A program made the translations under genes and the position numbers. From Kluyvera genomosp. 3 (GTDB lineage Bacteria; Pseudomonadota; Gammaproteobacteria; Enterobacterales; Enterobacteriaceae): 64,000 nucleotides of DNA. The notes beneath the pieces are model-generated. The model was not told the DNA's origin. It searched no databases and saw nothing but the letters and a program-made list of their open reading frames with translations. The stretch spans positions 2,822,645 to 2,886,644 of the forward strand of contig CP022114.1 of NCBI GenBank assembly GCA_002211745.1, written 5' to 3'. This document shows positions 53,909 through 64,000 of the stretch, in pieces; the stretch's first letter is position 1; the number at the start of each line of letters is the position of its first letter.

Positions 53909-55758
53909 ATGCGAACTGTATGGCGCTTCATTGCCGGATTCTTTAAATGGACGTGGCGATTACTCAATTTCGTCCGTGAGCTGGTGCTGAATCTGTTCTT
54001 TATTTTGCTGGTGCTGGTCGGCGTCGGCATCTGGATGCAGCTTAGCAGCACCACGGAACACAGTACCCGCGGCGCGCTGCTGATGGACATCAGCGGCGTG
54101 GTGGTCGACAAGCCGTCACCGAGCAGCAAGCTTAGCGTGATTGGCCGCCAGTTCTTTGGCGCCAGCTCTGACCGTCTGCAGGAAAACTCCCTGTTTGATA
54201 TTGTGCAAACCATTCGCCAGGCGAAAGATGACCGCAATATCACCGGCATTGTGTTGGATCTGAAAAACTTTGCCGGCGGCGATCAGCCTTCAATGCAATA
54301 TATCGGCAAAGCGCTGCGCGAATTCCGCGACAGCGGTAAGCCGGTCTACGCGGTGGGCGATAGCTATAGCCAGGCGCAATACTACCTGGCCAGCTTCGCC
54401 AATAAAATCTGGCTGTCGCCGCAGGGCGTGGTCGATCTGCACGGTTTTGCCACCAACGGGCTGTACTACAAAACCCTGCTCGACAAGCTGAAGGTTTCAA
54501 CCCACGTGTTCCGCGTCGGCACCTATAAGTCAGCCGTCGAACCGTTTATTCGCGACGATATGTCCCCTGCCGCGCGCGAAGCGGACAGCCGCTGGATTGG
54601 CGAACTGTGGCAGAACTATCTCAACACCGTCGCGGCAAACCGCCAGGTGACGGCGCAGCAGATCTTCCCTGGCGCGCAGGGCGTGCTCGATGGTCTGCGC
54701 AAAGTCGATGGCGACACGGCGCAGTATGCGCTGGATAACAAGCTGGTGGATAACTTAGGTTCCAGCGCGGATATCGAAAAAGCGATGACCAAAGCGTTCG
54801 GCTGGAGTAAAGCCGACAATAACTACAGCGCCATCAGCATGTATGACTATGCGGTGAAAACCCCGGCGGACACCGGTTCGAGTATCGCGGTAGTGTTTGC
54901 CAACGGCGCCATCATGGACGGTGAAGAAACCCCGGGTAACGTCGGCGGCGATACCACCGCAGCGCAGATTCGCGACGCGCGTCTGGATCCGAAGGTGAAA
55001 GCCATCGTGCTGCGCGTGAACAGCCCTGGCGGCAGCGTAAGCGCTTCTGAGGTCATTCGTGAAGAGCTGGCGGCGGCGAAAGCGGCGGGCAAACCGGTGG
55101 TGGTCTCCATGGGCGGCATGGCGGCCTCCGGCGGCTACTGGATCTCTACCCGGCGGATTACATTATTGCCAGCCCGAGCACGCTGACCGGCTCGATCGGT
55201 ATCTTTGGCGTCATCAACACCGTGGAGAACACGCTGGATTCAATCGGCGTGCACACCGATGGCGTCGCCACCTCGCCGCTGGCGGATATGGCGATGACCA
55301 AAGCGTTGACGCCGGAAGTACAGCAGATGATGCAACTGAGCATCGAAAACGGCTACAAACGTTTTATTACCCTTGTGGCGCAGTCGCGTAAGAGCACGCC
55401 GGAAGCGATTGATAAAATCGCTCAGGGCCATGTCTGGACCGGCGAGGACGCCAAAGCCAATGGCCTGGTGGATAGCCTTGGCGACTTTGACGATGCGGTA
55501 GCGAAAGCTGCCGAGCTGGCGAAAGTGAAGAGGTGGCACATCGACTACTATCAGAGCGAACCGACGTTCTTCGATATGGTGATGGACAACCTCTCCGGCT
55601 CGGTGCGCGCCTCTCTGCCGCAGGCGCTGCAGGCGTATCTCCCGGCTCCGCTGGCGAACGCCGCCAACGCAGTGAAGGCCGAAAGCGATAAGCTGGCGGT
55701 GTTCAACGATCCGCAAAATCGCTATGCAATTTGCCTGACCTGCGCCAATATTCGCTAA
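53909..55758 (+). CDS. sppA: Signal-peptide peptidase SppA (protease IV), one frameshift
   Basis: About 617 residues with one C added near 55148 ([21 protein letters not shown]). The N-terminal membrane anchor is [19 protein letters not shown]. The catalytic lysine is in [11 protein letters not shown], and the nucleophilic serine in [12 protein letters not shown], the tandem-domain Ser-Lys arrangement of long SppA. It degrades cleaved signal peptides in the inner membrane, facing the periplasm. GGGAGAATAC precedes ATG 53909. Confidence 0.96.
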
Positions 55759-55762
55759 TCGC

Positions 55763-55796
55763 AATCCCCTCCTTGCCGGAGGGGATTTTCTTTTGC
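55763..55796 (+). terminator. sppA terminator
   Basis: AATCCCCTCC-TTGC-CGGAGGGGATT followed by TTCTTTT, a strong intrinsic terminator before ansA. Confidence 0.94.
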
Positions 55797-55814
55797 TCAA
55801 TCGATAGACGAACC

Positions 55815-56827
55815 ATGCCAAAAAAATCCATTTACGTCGCCTATACCGGCGGGACCATCGGATGCAGCGCTCTGACCACGGCTATATCCCGGTCTCCGGG
55901 CATTTGCAGCGCCAGCTGGCGCTGATGCCAGAGTTCCATCGCCCGAGATGCCGGACTTTACTATCCACGAATACGACCCGCTGATGGACTCTTCCGACAT
56001 GACGCCGGAAGACTGGCAGCACATCGCCGACGATATTAAAGCGCACTACGACGAGTACGATGGTTTTGTGATCCTGCACGGCACCGACACCATGGCGTTC
56101 ACCGCCTCAGCGCTGTCGTTTATGCTGGAAAACCTCGGCAAGCCGGTTATCGTGACCGGCTCGCAGATCCCGCTGGCGGAGCTGCGCTCCGACGGGCAGA
56201 TTAACCTGCTGAATTCGCTGTACGTGGCCGCCAATTACCCGATTAACGAAGTGACGCTGTTCTTCAACAACCGTCTGTATCGCGGTAACCGGACGACCAA
56301 AGCCCATGCGGATGGCTTTGACGCGTTTGCTTCGCCAAACCTGACCCCACTGCTGGAAGCGGGTATCCATATTCGTAAGTTGGGTACCCCGCCCGCCCCC
56401 ACGGCGACGGTGCGCTGATCGTACATCCGATTACCCCGCAGCCGATTGGCGTGGTGACGATTTATCCGGGCATCTCCGCCGATGTGGTACGCAACTTCCT
56501 GCTTCAGCCGGTCAAAGCGCTTATCCTGCGTTCTTACGGCGTGGGTAACGCCCGCAAAACGCTGTATTCCTGAAAGAGCTGGCAGAAGCCAGCAACCGCG
56601 GTATTGTGGTGGTTAACCTCACCCAATGTATGTCCGGCAAGGTGAATATGGGCGGCTACGCCACCGGCAACGCGCTGGCGCAGGCGGGCGTCATCGGCGG
56701 TGCCGATATGACGGTGGAGGCGACGCTGACCAAGTTACATTATCTGTTAAGTCAGGGGCTGGACGCCGACGCCATTCGCGCGGCGATGCAGCAGAACCTG
56801 CGCGGCGAACTGACACCAGACGATTAA
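55815..56827 (+). CDS. ansA: Cytoplasmic L-asparaginase I AnsA, four frameshifts
   Basis: 338 residues when G/C bases are restored near 55862 (GGTIGMQRSDHGYIPVSG), 55945, 56398 (PAPHGDGALIVHPITPQP) and 56553 (GNAPQNAVFLKELAEAS). Catalytic threonine 1 is in AYTGGTIGM; the second Thr-Asp pair in LHGTDTMAFTASAL. It hydrolyses asparagine to aspartate and ammonia, the low-affinity housekeeping form. It is followed after ten bases by pncA, with which it is cotranscribed. Confidence 0.95.
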
Positions 56828-56837
56828 GGAGAGAGTG

Positions 56838-57479
56838 ATGAGCAAACGCGCGCTGTTATTAGTCGACTTACAGAACGATTTCTGTGCGGGCGGTGCCCTT
56901 GCCGTGGCCGATGGCGACAGCACGATTGATGTCGCCAATGTGCTGATCGCTGAAGCAAAAACCCGCGGTGAACCGGTGGTCGCCAGCCAGGACTGGCATC
57001 CCGCTAACCATGGCAGCTTTGCCAGCCAGCACGGTGTGGAGCCTTACAGCCAGGGAACGCTCGACGGCCTGGCGCAGACCTTCTGGCCGGATCACTGTGT
57101 GCAAAACAGCGAGGGCGCGGCGTTTCATCCGCTGCTGGCGCACAACGCGATCGATGCGGTGTTCCACAAGGGCGAGAGCGTCAACATCGACAGCTACAGC
57201 GCCTTTTTCGACAACGGTCATCGGCAGAAGACCGGGCTGGACGCCTGGCTGCGCGAACAGGCGATTGACGAACTGACCGTTCTCGGGCTGGCTACCGACT
57301 ACTGCGTGAAGTTCACCGTGCTGGACGCTCTCCAGCTTGGCTATGCGGTCAACGTGATTACCGACGGCTGTCGCGGCGTCAACATTCAGCCGCAGGATAG
57401 CGCTCACGCCTTTATGGAAATGGCGGCAGAGGGCGCGACGCTGTATACGCTGGATGACTGGCTGGAAATTCAGCGCTAG
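56838..57479 (+). CDS. pncA: Nicotinamidase/pyrazinamidase PncA
   Basis: 213 residues, intact. The catalytic triad is visible: Asp in LLLVDLQNDFCAGGAL, Lys in DAVFHKGESVNIDSYSAFF and Cys in LGLATDYCVKFTVLDA. Metal ligands are in SQDWHPANHGSF. It converts nicotinamide to nicotinate in NAD recycling, feeding the pathway that ends in NadE, also in this window. GGAGAGTG precedes ATG 56838; ATG 56835 is possible. Confidence 0.96.
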   Translation: MSKRALLLVDLQNDFCAGGALAVADGDSTIDVANVLIAEAKTRGEPVVASQDWHPANHGSFASQHGVEPYSQGTLDGLAQTFWPDHCVQNSEGAAFHPLLAHNAIDAVFHKGESVNIDSYSAFFDNGHRQKTGLDAWLREQAIDELTVLGLATDYCVKFTVLDALQLGYAVNVITDGCRGVNIQPQDSAHAFMEMAAEGATLYTLDDWLEIQR

Positions 57480-57482
57480 CCC

Positions 57483-57512
57483 GTAGTGCCGGATGAGCGC
57501 CATCCGGCCTAC
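57483..57512. repeat. REP element after pncA
   Basis: GTAGTGCCGGATGAGCGCC followed by ATCCGGCCTAC, a short Y-type REP palindrome directly after the pncA stop. Confidence 0.85.
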
Positions 57513-57638
57513 AATTCCCTCCCCTCGTGAACCACCTCTCAGATTTGCCTCAACGGCAATGCTATGTTTAATCGGTTGTTTTTTCGCCACGCCATTTCCG
57601 TGGCGTGTTTGCTTTTTTAATGTCAAAGAGGACCGTGT

Positions 57639-58907
57639 ATGAAACTTTTGCCTTTGCTGGCAGCATTACCCTGCTCTGCGCCTCGGTTGTTTCCGCGAAT
57701 TCCCTGATGTCCGTTGGCTACTTCAACGGCGGCGGAGACGTTACCGCCGGGCCGGGCGGTGATATCGATAAGCTGGACGTCCGACAAATTACCCACCTCA
57801 ATTATTCGTTTGGCCTTATCTACAACGACGAGAAAGACGAAACCAACGACGCGTTAAAAGACCCGCGAAGCTGCATCAAATCTGGTTATCGCCCAAGGTA
57901 CAGTCCGATTTAGCCAAAATACCGACACTGCGTAAGCAGAACCCGAATCTGAAAGTGCTGCTGTCGGTCGGCGGCTGGGGCGCGCGCGGCTTCTCCGGCG
58001 CGGCAGCGACGCCAGAAGCACGGGCGGTGTTCATCCGCTCGGCGCAGGAAGTGGTCGAAAAATACGGCCTCGATGGCATCGATCTCGACTGGGAGTATCC
58101 GGTCAACGGCGCGTGGGGTCTGGTGGCAAGCCAGCCGGCGGACCGCGATAACTTCACCACCCTGCTCAAAGAGCTGCGCGCGGCGTTTGGCAATAAAAAG
58201 CTGGTGACCATTGCCGTCGGCGCTAACGCCGAAAGCCCGAAAAGCTGGGTTGACGTTAAAGCCATCGCGCCATTGCTGGATTACATCAACCTGATGACCT
58301 ACGACATGGCGTACGGCACCCAGTACTTTAACTCGAACCTGTACGACTCAACGCAGTGGCCAACGGTGGCGCAGGCCGATAAATACAGCGCTGATTTCGT
58401 GGTCAATAACTATCTCGCCGCCGGTTTAAAACCCAGCCAGATGAACCTGGGATTGGCTTCTATGGCCGCGTGCCAAAACGCAGCGTGGAACCGGGTATCG
58501 ACTGGAGCAAGCCGGACGCGCAGAAAAATCCGGTGACTCAGCCTTACTTCGGCGCACAGGAAGTGGCGCTGTTTAAATCACTCGGCGTTGACCTCAGCAA
58601 AGACACCTACGTGAAGTACAACGACATTGTCAGCAAGCTGCTGAACGACCCGCAGAAGCGCTTTACTGAGCACTGGGATGACCAGGCGAAGGTTCCGTGG
58701 CTGTCGGTGCAATCGGCGGAGGGCAAACCGCTGTTCGCGCTCTCCTACGAGAATCCGCGTTCGGTCAGCATTAAAGCGGACTATATCAAGAGCAAAGGGT
58801 TAGCGGGCGCGATGTTCTGGGAGTACGGCGCGGACGACAATAACCAGTTGGCGAAGCAGCTGGCGGAGTCACTGGGATTAAACACTAAGGTCAACCCGAG
58901 ACGGTAA
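57639..58907 (+). CDS. GH18 chitinase, secreted, three frameshifts
   Basis: About 424 residues with C/G restored near 57673 (LAALPLLCASVVSA), 57870 (DPAKLHQIWLSPKVQ) and 58463 (NLGLGFYGRVPKRS). After a signal peptide ending VVSAN the GH18 barrel begins MSVGYFNGGGDV. The catalytic DxxDxDxE is DGIDLDWEYP near residue 145, and the SVGGW strand motif is LLSVGGWGARGFSG. MTYDMAYGT and GAMFWEYGADD complete the site. No separate chitin-binding module is visible. It would release chitooligosaccharides outside the cytoplasm, feeding the Chb system nearby. It is absent after pncA in K-12. GAGG precedes ATG 57639. Confidence 0.92.
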
Positions 58908-58927
58908 CCCGGCGACCTGGCCGGGTT
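58906..58927. terminator. Terminator after the chitinase gene
   Basis: AACCCGGC-GACCTG-GCCGGGTT between convergent chitinase and monooxygenase genes. It starts at the chitinase stop codon; the tail is only moderately T-rich. Confidence 0.8.
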
Positions 58928-58956
58928 ATCGTTAATTGGCCAGCATTACACCGGCG

Positions 58957-60340
58957 TTAAAATCCCGCTTTGCTCATGAATACGGTACCCGCGCCCGGAT
59001 GCGGAGCCTGAAGCCTGGCGCTACCGCCAAACAGCTTTTCACGTAACGTCCCTGGCTGTACTCGCGCTTATAGACGCCGCGTTTTTGCAGCTCCGGAATC
59101 AACAGCTCGACCACATCGGTAAAGGTCTCGTGCGTTACCGCGTAGGCAAGATTAAAGCCATCCACGTCCGTCTCCTCCACCCACGACTGCAGCTCATCGG
59201 CGACCGTTTCCGCGCTGCCAACAATCAGCGGACCAAAACCGCCGATACCGACCCACTCGGCCATGGCTTTAACCGACCATTGTTTATCCGGGTCGGCGGT
59301 GGAGAAGGTATCGACCACCGACTGAATCGCATTGGTTTTGGCATAGGTAAACACTTCATCCGGCTGATACTGCCCGAAATCGATGCCCGTCCAGCCGGAG
59401 ATCAGCGCCAACGCGCCTTCGTAGCTGGTCCAGTTTTTATACTCCTGCCACTTCGCCTGCGCGGCCTTATCCGTCTCGCCGACGATCGCCGTTTGCATAT
59501 TGAAAATGAGAATACTGCGCGGATCGCGCCCGGCCTCCGCCGCACGACGGCGAATATCCGCCACGGTCTTTTTCAGCGCGCTTTTTGACGGTGAAGCCAC
59601 AAACACGCACTCGGCATGGCTGGCGGCAAACTGCTTGCCGCGGCTGGACGCGCCCGCCTGATACAGCACCGGCGTGCGTTGCGGCGACGGTTCACACAGG
59701 TGATAGCCCGGCACATCAAAGAATTTGCCATGATGATTAATGGCGTGAATTTTACTCGGATCGCTGAAAATGCGCCGTTCACGATCGCGCAGAATCGCCC
59801 CTCTTCCCAACTTCCTTCCAGCAGTTTGTAGATAACCTCCAGATACTCATCGGCATAGTCGTAGCGGGCATCGTGCGCCGTCTGTGCCTGTTGGCCGATA
59901 TTGCGCGCGCCGCTTTCCAGATACGAGGTGACGATATTCCAGCCTACGCGGCCTTTGGTCAGGTGATCCAGCGTCGAGAGACGGCGAGCAAACGGGTACG
60001 GGTGCTCAAACGACAATGAGGCAGTCAGGCCAAAGCCCAGATGCTCCGTCACCAGCGCCATCGGGGTGACCAGCGCCAGCGGATCGTTTACCGGCACCTG
60101 CGCCGCCTGACGAATCGCCGCGTCACCGTTGCCGTTATAGACATCGTAGACGCCCAGCACGTCGGCAATAAACAGACCGTCAAACTTTCCGCGCTCCAGC
60201 AGACGCGCCAGATCGACCCAATAATCCAGATCTTTATACTGCCAGGAGCGATCGCGCGGGTGTGCCCACAGCCCCGGCGACTGGTGGCCGACACAGTTCA
60301 TATCAAAAGCATTCAGACGAATTTCACGTTGTGATGACAT
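58957..60340 (-). CDS. NtaA/SnaA/DszA-type flavin-dependent monooxygenase, two frameshifts
   Basis: About 461 residues with a G restored near 59803 (EGAILRDRERRIFSDPSKI) and a break near 59045 (TLREKLFGGSARLQAPHPG). Luciferase-like barrel, NtaA subgroup: IRLNAFDMNCVGHQSPGLWAH, GKFDGLFIADVLGVYDVY, LSTLDHLTKGRVGWNIVTSYL, and the insertion typical of the subgroup. It oxidises an organic S, N or C substrate with FMNH2 supplied by a separate reductase; the substrate is unknown, perhaps a sulfur compound as for DszA or DmoA. It is third in the sigma-54-linked operon. No flavin reductase gene is in view. Confidence 0.87.
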
Positions 60341-60395
60341 AACAATCTCTCCTGTGCCGGTTATTCCCGGCACAATAATGCGTTTATCTCGGGGT

Positions 60396-61778
60396 TCAGG
60401 CCGTCACGTTCTGACGGCTCGTCAGGGTTTGCAGTACCGTTTGTGCGACCTGTCGGGCATGCTCCGCCACCTGCGGGAGTCCCATCAGTTCGCCAAATCG
60501 CCCGCGCGCCGCCGGGCCGGCAACCCATATGCGCGAAGAAGCGCCAACCGCCTGCGAATGCGCGTTAACCTCAATGCCCATGCCCAGGGCATCCGGGCGA
60601 ATCTGCCCATCCTGGTGCAGTGCCGCCAGAAACGGCTGGCTCGCCACTAAATCGGCATGGTCTGGCCCGGTGGTGAGCACCAGATAGTCAACCTCTTGCC
60701 ACACAGTGCCCCGCTGCGCTGCGCCAGCTGAAGGCAAAATGCCTCGCCTTCAACCGTCAGCGCCTGTAGCCGCGCCGCCAGCGAGCGAAAAGTGCCGTCC
60801 GCCCGTTTCTCCGCGATGGCTTGCGCCACCTGCGGCGCAATACGGTAGCGATGCACATCCCAGAAGCGACGGAGGTGACGTAAAAACTGTCGCTTTTCCG
60901 CCTCAGTAAGCTGCTGCCAGATCGTCTGGCCCTGACTGCGTACGGCATCCAGAACGGCCTGCCAGGGCAACCCCTGCGCCGCCGCCCGCGGGATATCCGC
61001 GCGAATCTGCCGTAGGCGCTGGCGTAATGTGCCCGTCTGATAGCTGGCCTGCCACGCCGATGCGGCGAGCGGCGCGTTGGCTCGGGAGAGTAATCCATGG
61101 CGTGAGAAAGCAAGCGTTGTTCCCTGATGCCCCTGACGATGCAGCGTCGCCACGACATCTGCCATGCTCAGCGCCGTGCCCATAATGGCGACCCGCGCGT
61201 TCAGCGGAATGGCCGCCAGCGCACCAGCCCGCCAGGGGTTCGCAATCAGTCGTGGGTGCTGAGCGACGTGCTGGACCACCGTCGGCAAGCGTGGCGGCGG
61301 GTGACTCACCGCCAGCACCAGACCATCGGCGCGCAGCCGCTGCCCTCGGCGGTGATCACGCACCCGTCATGCCAGCCCGCCGCGCGATCCCGTATATGGG
61401 TCAGGCTGCCGCTGTACGCTTTTATCGCCTGTGCCAGATTCTCCTGGACGTAGCGACCAAATGCGCCACGCTGCGGGTAGACGCTCCCGTCCGCCAGCTG
61501 TGCCTGAGGGTCCTGCGGAAAATCGCCGTGCCGGCGATACCAACGGTCAAATGCGCCGTCGTCGTCACCCGCCAGTTGCATGCGCGCGGCGGGAACGTTG
61601 ATTCGATGCGCGGGATCGGTCGCCGAGTAGGCCACCCCAAAGCCAAGCGCGGGACGCGGCTCCACCACGCTAATGCGCAGGGCGCGGCGCGACTCGCGCA
61701 GCAAATGAAGGGCAACGGCCGCGCCGCTGAATCCGCCCCGACAATCACAATATGTGGTTCGCTTTCTGGTCGTGACAT
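60396..61778 (-). CDS. FAD/NAD(P)-binding protein, three frameshifts
   Basis: About 462 residues with G restored near 61735 ([18 protein letters not shown]), 61345 ([16 protein letters not shown]) and 60695 ([16 protein letters not shown]). N-terminal Rossmann GAGFSG, then [27 protein letters not shown]; a second nucleotide-binding site [19 protein letters not shown] lies mid-chain; the end is [18 protein letters not shown]. This is the FAD-NAD(P)-binding domain type also found in hydroxylase-like proteins of unknown substrate. It could supply reduced flavin or oxidise a partner substrate for the two flanking monooxygenases (inference). GAGGAG precedes ATG 61778. Confidence 0.8.
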
Positions 61779-61788
61779 CGCAAACTCC

Positions 61789-62958
61789 TCAGCTGGCGCT
61801 CGCCTGCGGGACAGGCCGTTTCGCCCCACCGATGGTCTCGCCAAACGGCCCGGTGTTAACTTGCCCTTCGCGGAACGCGGCTGGGTGCTGGTCGGCAGCA
61901 GCGGCATCACCAGCTCGGCGAAGCGGTGCGCTTCTTCCAGATGCGGATAGCCGGAGAAAATAAAGTTGGTGATTCCCAGCGCCTGATATTCGCGGATACG
62001 TTCGGCAACCTGCTGAGGATTTCCCACCAGCGCGGTCCCTGCGCCGCCGCGAACCAGCCCGACGCCCGCCACAGGTTGGGTGCAATCCGCAGCTTGTCGC
62101 GATTTCCGTTGTGCAGCGCGCTCATACGCGCCTGTCCGGTGGAGTCCATGCGGGCAAAAATCTGCTGCGCCTGAGCGATAGTGTCATCATCCAGGTGTGC
62201 AATCAGCTTATCGGCGGCGGCCCACGCCTCTTCCTCCGTCTCGCGCACAATCACATGCAGACGAATACCGTACTCCAGCTGACGCCCCTTCTCTTCCGCC
62301 CGGGCTTTCACGACCGCCAGCTTTTCCGCCACCTGCGCCGGCGGCTCCCCCAGGTCAGATAGGCATCGATATGGTCGGCGGCAACGTCAATCGCCTCCGC
62401 CGAGGAACCGCCAAAGTACAGCGGCGGGCCATTGCGTTGTACCGTCGGGAACAGCACTTCCGCCCCCTCAACCTGAATATGCGTACCGTGATAGTCCACC
62501 TTTTCACCGGCCAGCAGGCGACGGTACACCTCGAGGAATTCATGGGTCACTTCATAGCGTTCGCTGTGGCTGAGGAAAATACCGTCGCCTTTGTTCTCCA
62601 CCGGATCGCCACCGGTCACCACGTTGATCAGCAGACGCCCTTCGGAGAGGCGGTCCAGCGTGGCGGCCATCCGCGCCGCCAGCGTGGGCGGCTGAAGACC
62701 GGGACGTACGGCCACCAGGTAGCGCAAATGACGGGTAATCGGCGCCAACGCGGCGGCCACCAGCCAGGAGTCTTCACAGCTTTTGCCCGTGGGGATCAGT
62801 ACGCCGTAATAGCCGAGGCTATCCGCCGCCAGCGCCACCTGTTGCAGATAAGGGAGATCCACCGGACGACCGCCTTCGGTGGTGCCCAGATACCGCCCGT
62901 CGCCGTGGGTAGGTAAGAACCAGAAGACATTGATTTGTTCAGCGGCTTGTACTGTCAT
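61789..62958 (-). CDS. SsuD-like alkanesulfonate monooxygenase (FMNH2-dependent), three frameshifts
   Basis: About 390 residues with breaks near 62352 ([16 protein letters not shown]), 62080 ([14 protein letters not shown]) and 61850 ([16 protein letters not shown]). SsuD landmarks: [73 protein letters not shown] and [16 protein letters not shown]. It cleaves alkanesulfonates or related C-S compounds to aldehyde and sulfite. It is first in the operon, behind the sigma-54 promoter. It differs from SsuD in the C-terminal tail, so it may be a paralogue with another sulfur substrate. Confidence 0.87.
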
Positions 62959-63027
62959 TATCCATTTCCTTTATAACTATATTTGGTATTTATCGAAGCG
63001 GTTATCTTCGTCAGTTATAAAGGAGTT

Positions 63028-63043
63028 AGCGAAATACATGCCA
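63028..63043 (-). promoter_or_regulatory. Sigma-54 promoter of the monooxygenase operon
   Basis: On the minus strand TGGCATGTATTTCGCT: GG-N10-GC with TGGCA at -24 and TCGCT at -12. It lies about 70 bases upstream of the SsuD-like ATG and faces away from the sigma-54 activator gene next door. Confidence 0.72.
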
Positions 63044-63107
63044 ATTTTCAGAAGAAAAAATATTGTTAACTATCAATTAATTAACCGAAATATTATTTTT
63101 CAGAAAC

Positions 63108-63123
63108 TGTTGCAAATGCAACA
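63108..63123. promoter_or_regulatory. Candidate activator site (inverted repeat) between the divergent genes
   Basis: TGTTGCA-AA-TGCAACA, perfect seven-base arms, centred about 80 bases upstream of the sigma-54 promoter, the usual place for an enhancer site of a sigma-54 activator. The stretch between is AT-rich (TTAACTATCAATTAATTAAC) and could bend for IHF. Confidence 0.65.
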
Positions 63124-63230
63124 CCCTGACGGCATCCGCTGCCGCAATGGCGACAACCACGCGCCTCCCCCTCTGGAAACTTACGCCGCCAACAGATACC
63201 GTCCAGACATGAACTTGCTGGAGAATTCCG

Positions 63231-64000
63231 ATGCTCAACGCAGAACTCACATTATCCGGGCCGGCGCTGGTCGACCCGGCCTCACAGGCCTTTCAGAAGG
63301 TGCTGGCGCGCCTCGCCCCACCGACGCCACGGTGCTGATCGTCGGGGAAACGGGGACCGGCAAAGAGGTGGTCGCCCGTTATCTGCACCGGCATAGCCCA
63401 CGGGCAAACGGGCCTTTCCTCGCCGTTAACTGCGGCGCGTTGACCGAGTCGCTGGCCGAGTCAGAGCTGTTTGGCCATGAGAAAGGCGCATTCAGTGGCG
63501 CAACGCATACTCACCAGGGTTGGTTTGAGGCCGCGGAAGGCGGAACGTTACTACTGGATGAGATTGGCGAGCTGAGTCTGTCATTGCAGGTGAAGCTGCT
63601 GCGCGTCCTCCAGGAGCGGGAGATTACCCGCGTCGGCTCCCACAAACCTATTCGCATTAACGTGCGGGTCGTGGCGGCGACACATGTCGATTTGGCACGC
63701 GCCATTCAGGAGCGTCGTTTTCGCGAAGATCTCTTCTATCGCCTGAATATCGCCGCCGTGACCCTGCCGCCATTACGCCAGCGCCGGCAGGATATCCCGG
63801 TTCTGGCGCACCATTTCGTGCAGCTTTACGCGCGCCGACTCGGGCGTCCGGCGCAGCGGCTTTCCGATCAAACGCTTGCGCTGCTGCAGGACTATCCGTG
63901 GCCGGGGAACATTCGCGAACTGGAAAATACCCTGCACAATGCGGTGCTGTTAAATCCGGATGTGGAACTGGGCCCTGAGCATCTTCGCCTCACCTCTGCG
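63231..64000 (+). CDS. Sigma-54-dependent transcriptional activator, right part missing, one frameshift
   Basis: ATG 63231 ([10 protein letters not shown]) opens the gene; a C missing from CCCC near 63322 ([21 protein letters not shown]) breaks the frame. The AAA+ domain starts almost at once, so there is no N-terminal receiver, PAS or GAF sensor. Walker [28 protein letters not shown] (GAFTGA with serine for threonine), Walker [13 protein letters not shown], arginine finger [11 protein letters not shown], sensor [14 protein letters not shown]. The DNA-binding C-terminus lies beyond the window. It is like SfnR or PspF in layout. It is divergent from the monooxygenase operon and is its obvious activator. 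Confidence 0.88.

Overview
The window is chromosomal DNA of an Enterobacteriaceae member. From about 25.1 to 57.5 kb the gene order follows E. coli K-12 almost gene for gene: chbGFRACB, osmE, nadE, spy, astEBDAC, xthA, ydjX/ydjZ, ynjBCDEF, nudG, ynjH, gdhA, topB, selD, ydjA, sppA, ansA, pncA. Differences inside this backbone (ydjY absent, ynjA moved and inverted, tonB not next to yciA, katE replaced, chitinase and monooxygenase genes after pncA) and the G+C-rich genes argue against E. coli itself. A Klebsiella, Raoultella, Enterobacter or Citrobacter type host fits, but the genus cannot be fixed by eye.

A property of the sequence itself affects every call. More than half of the conserved genes are interrupted by single-base frameshifts. 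Nearly every break I resolved is repaired by adding one G or C to a short G/C run, so the breaks look like homopolymer sequencing errors rather than pseudogenes. I therefore give corrected whole-gene coordinates and name the break points.

Layout. 0.3-7.1 kb: an accessory surface-adhesion island. Two paralogous pairs, each a transmembrane winged-helix regulator (MarT/CadC/ToxR type) plus a FidL-like membrane protein, flank an oppositely oriented operon of EAL protein, AIDA-type autotransporter and LuxR-type regulator. 7.25-7.94 kb: an IS200-type element. 8.0-11.1 kb: ompW, a YkgJ-like protein, yciC, yciB, yciA. 11.1-16.0 kb: yniB, hxpB, a kduD-like gene, SOS-type ydjM, tcyP, cedA. 16.2-25.0 kb: an alpha/beta-galactoside operon (GH36, two LacY-type permeases, a LacA-like acetyltransferase, GH42) under a LacI-type repressor with two palindromic operators, in the place where K-12 has katE. 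25.2-30.4 kb: the chitobiose operon, carrying a site complementary to the sRNA ChiX. 30.7-39 kb: osmE, nadE, spy and the arginine succinyltransferase operon with a sigma-54 promoter. 39.4-57.5 kb: DNA repair, the ynj transport cluster, gdhA, topB, selD, sppA, ansA, pncA. 57.6-58.9 kb: a GH18 chitinase. 58.9-64 kb: two flavin-dependent monooxygenases and an FAD/NAD(P)-binding protein behind a sigma-54 promoter, divergent from a sigma-54 activator cut by the window edge.

Functional themes are saccharide scavenging (galactosides, chitobiose, chitin), nitrogen and sulfur scavenging under sigma-54 (ast operon and probably the monooxygenase cluster), and regulated surface adhesion. The adhesion island is the most unusual system in the window.
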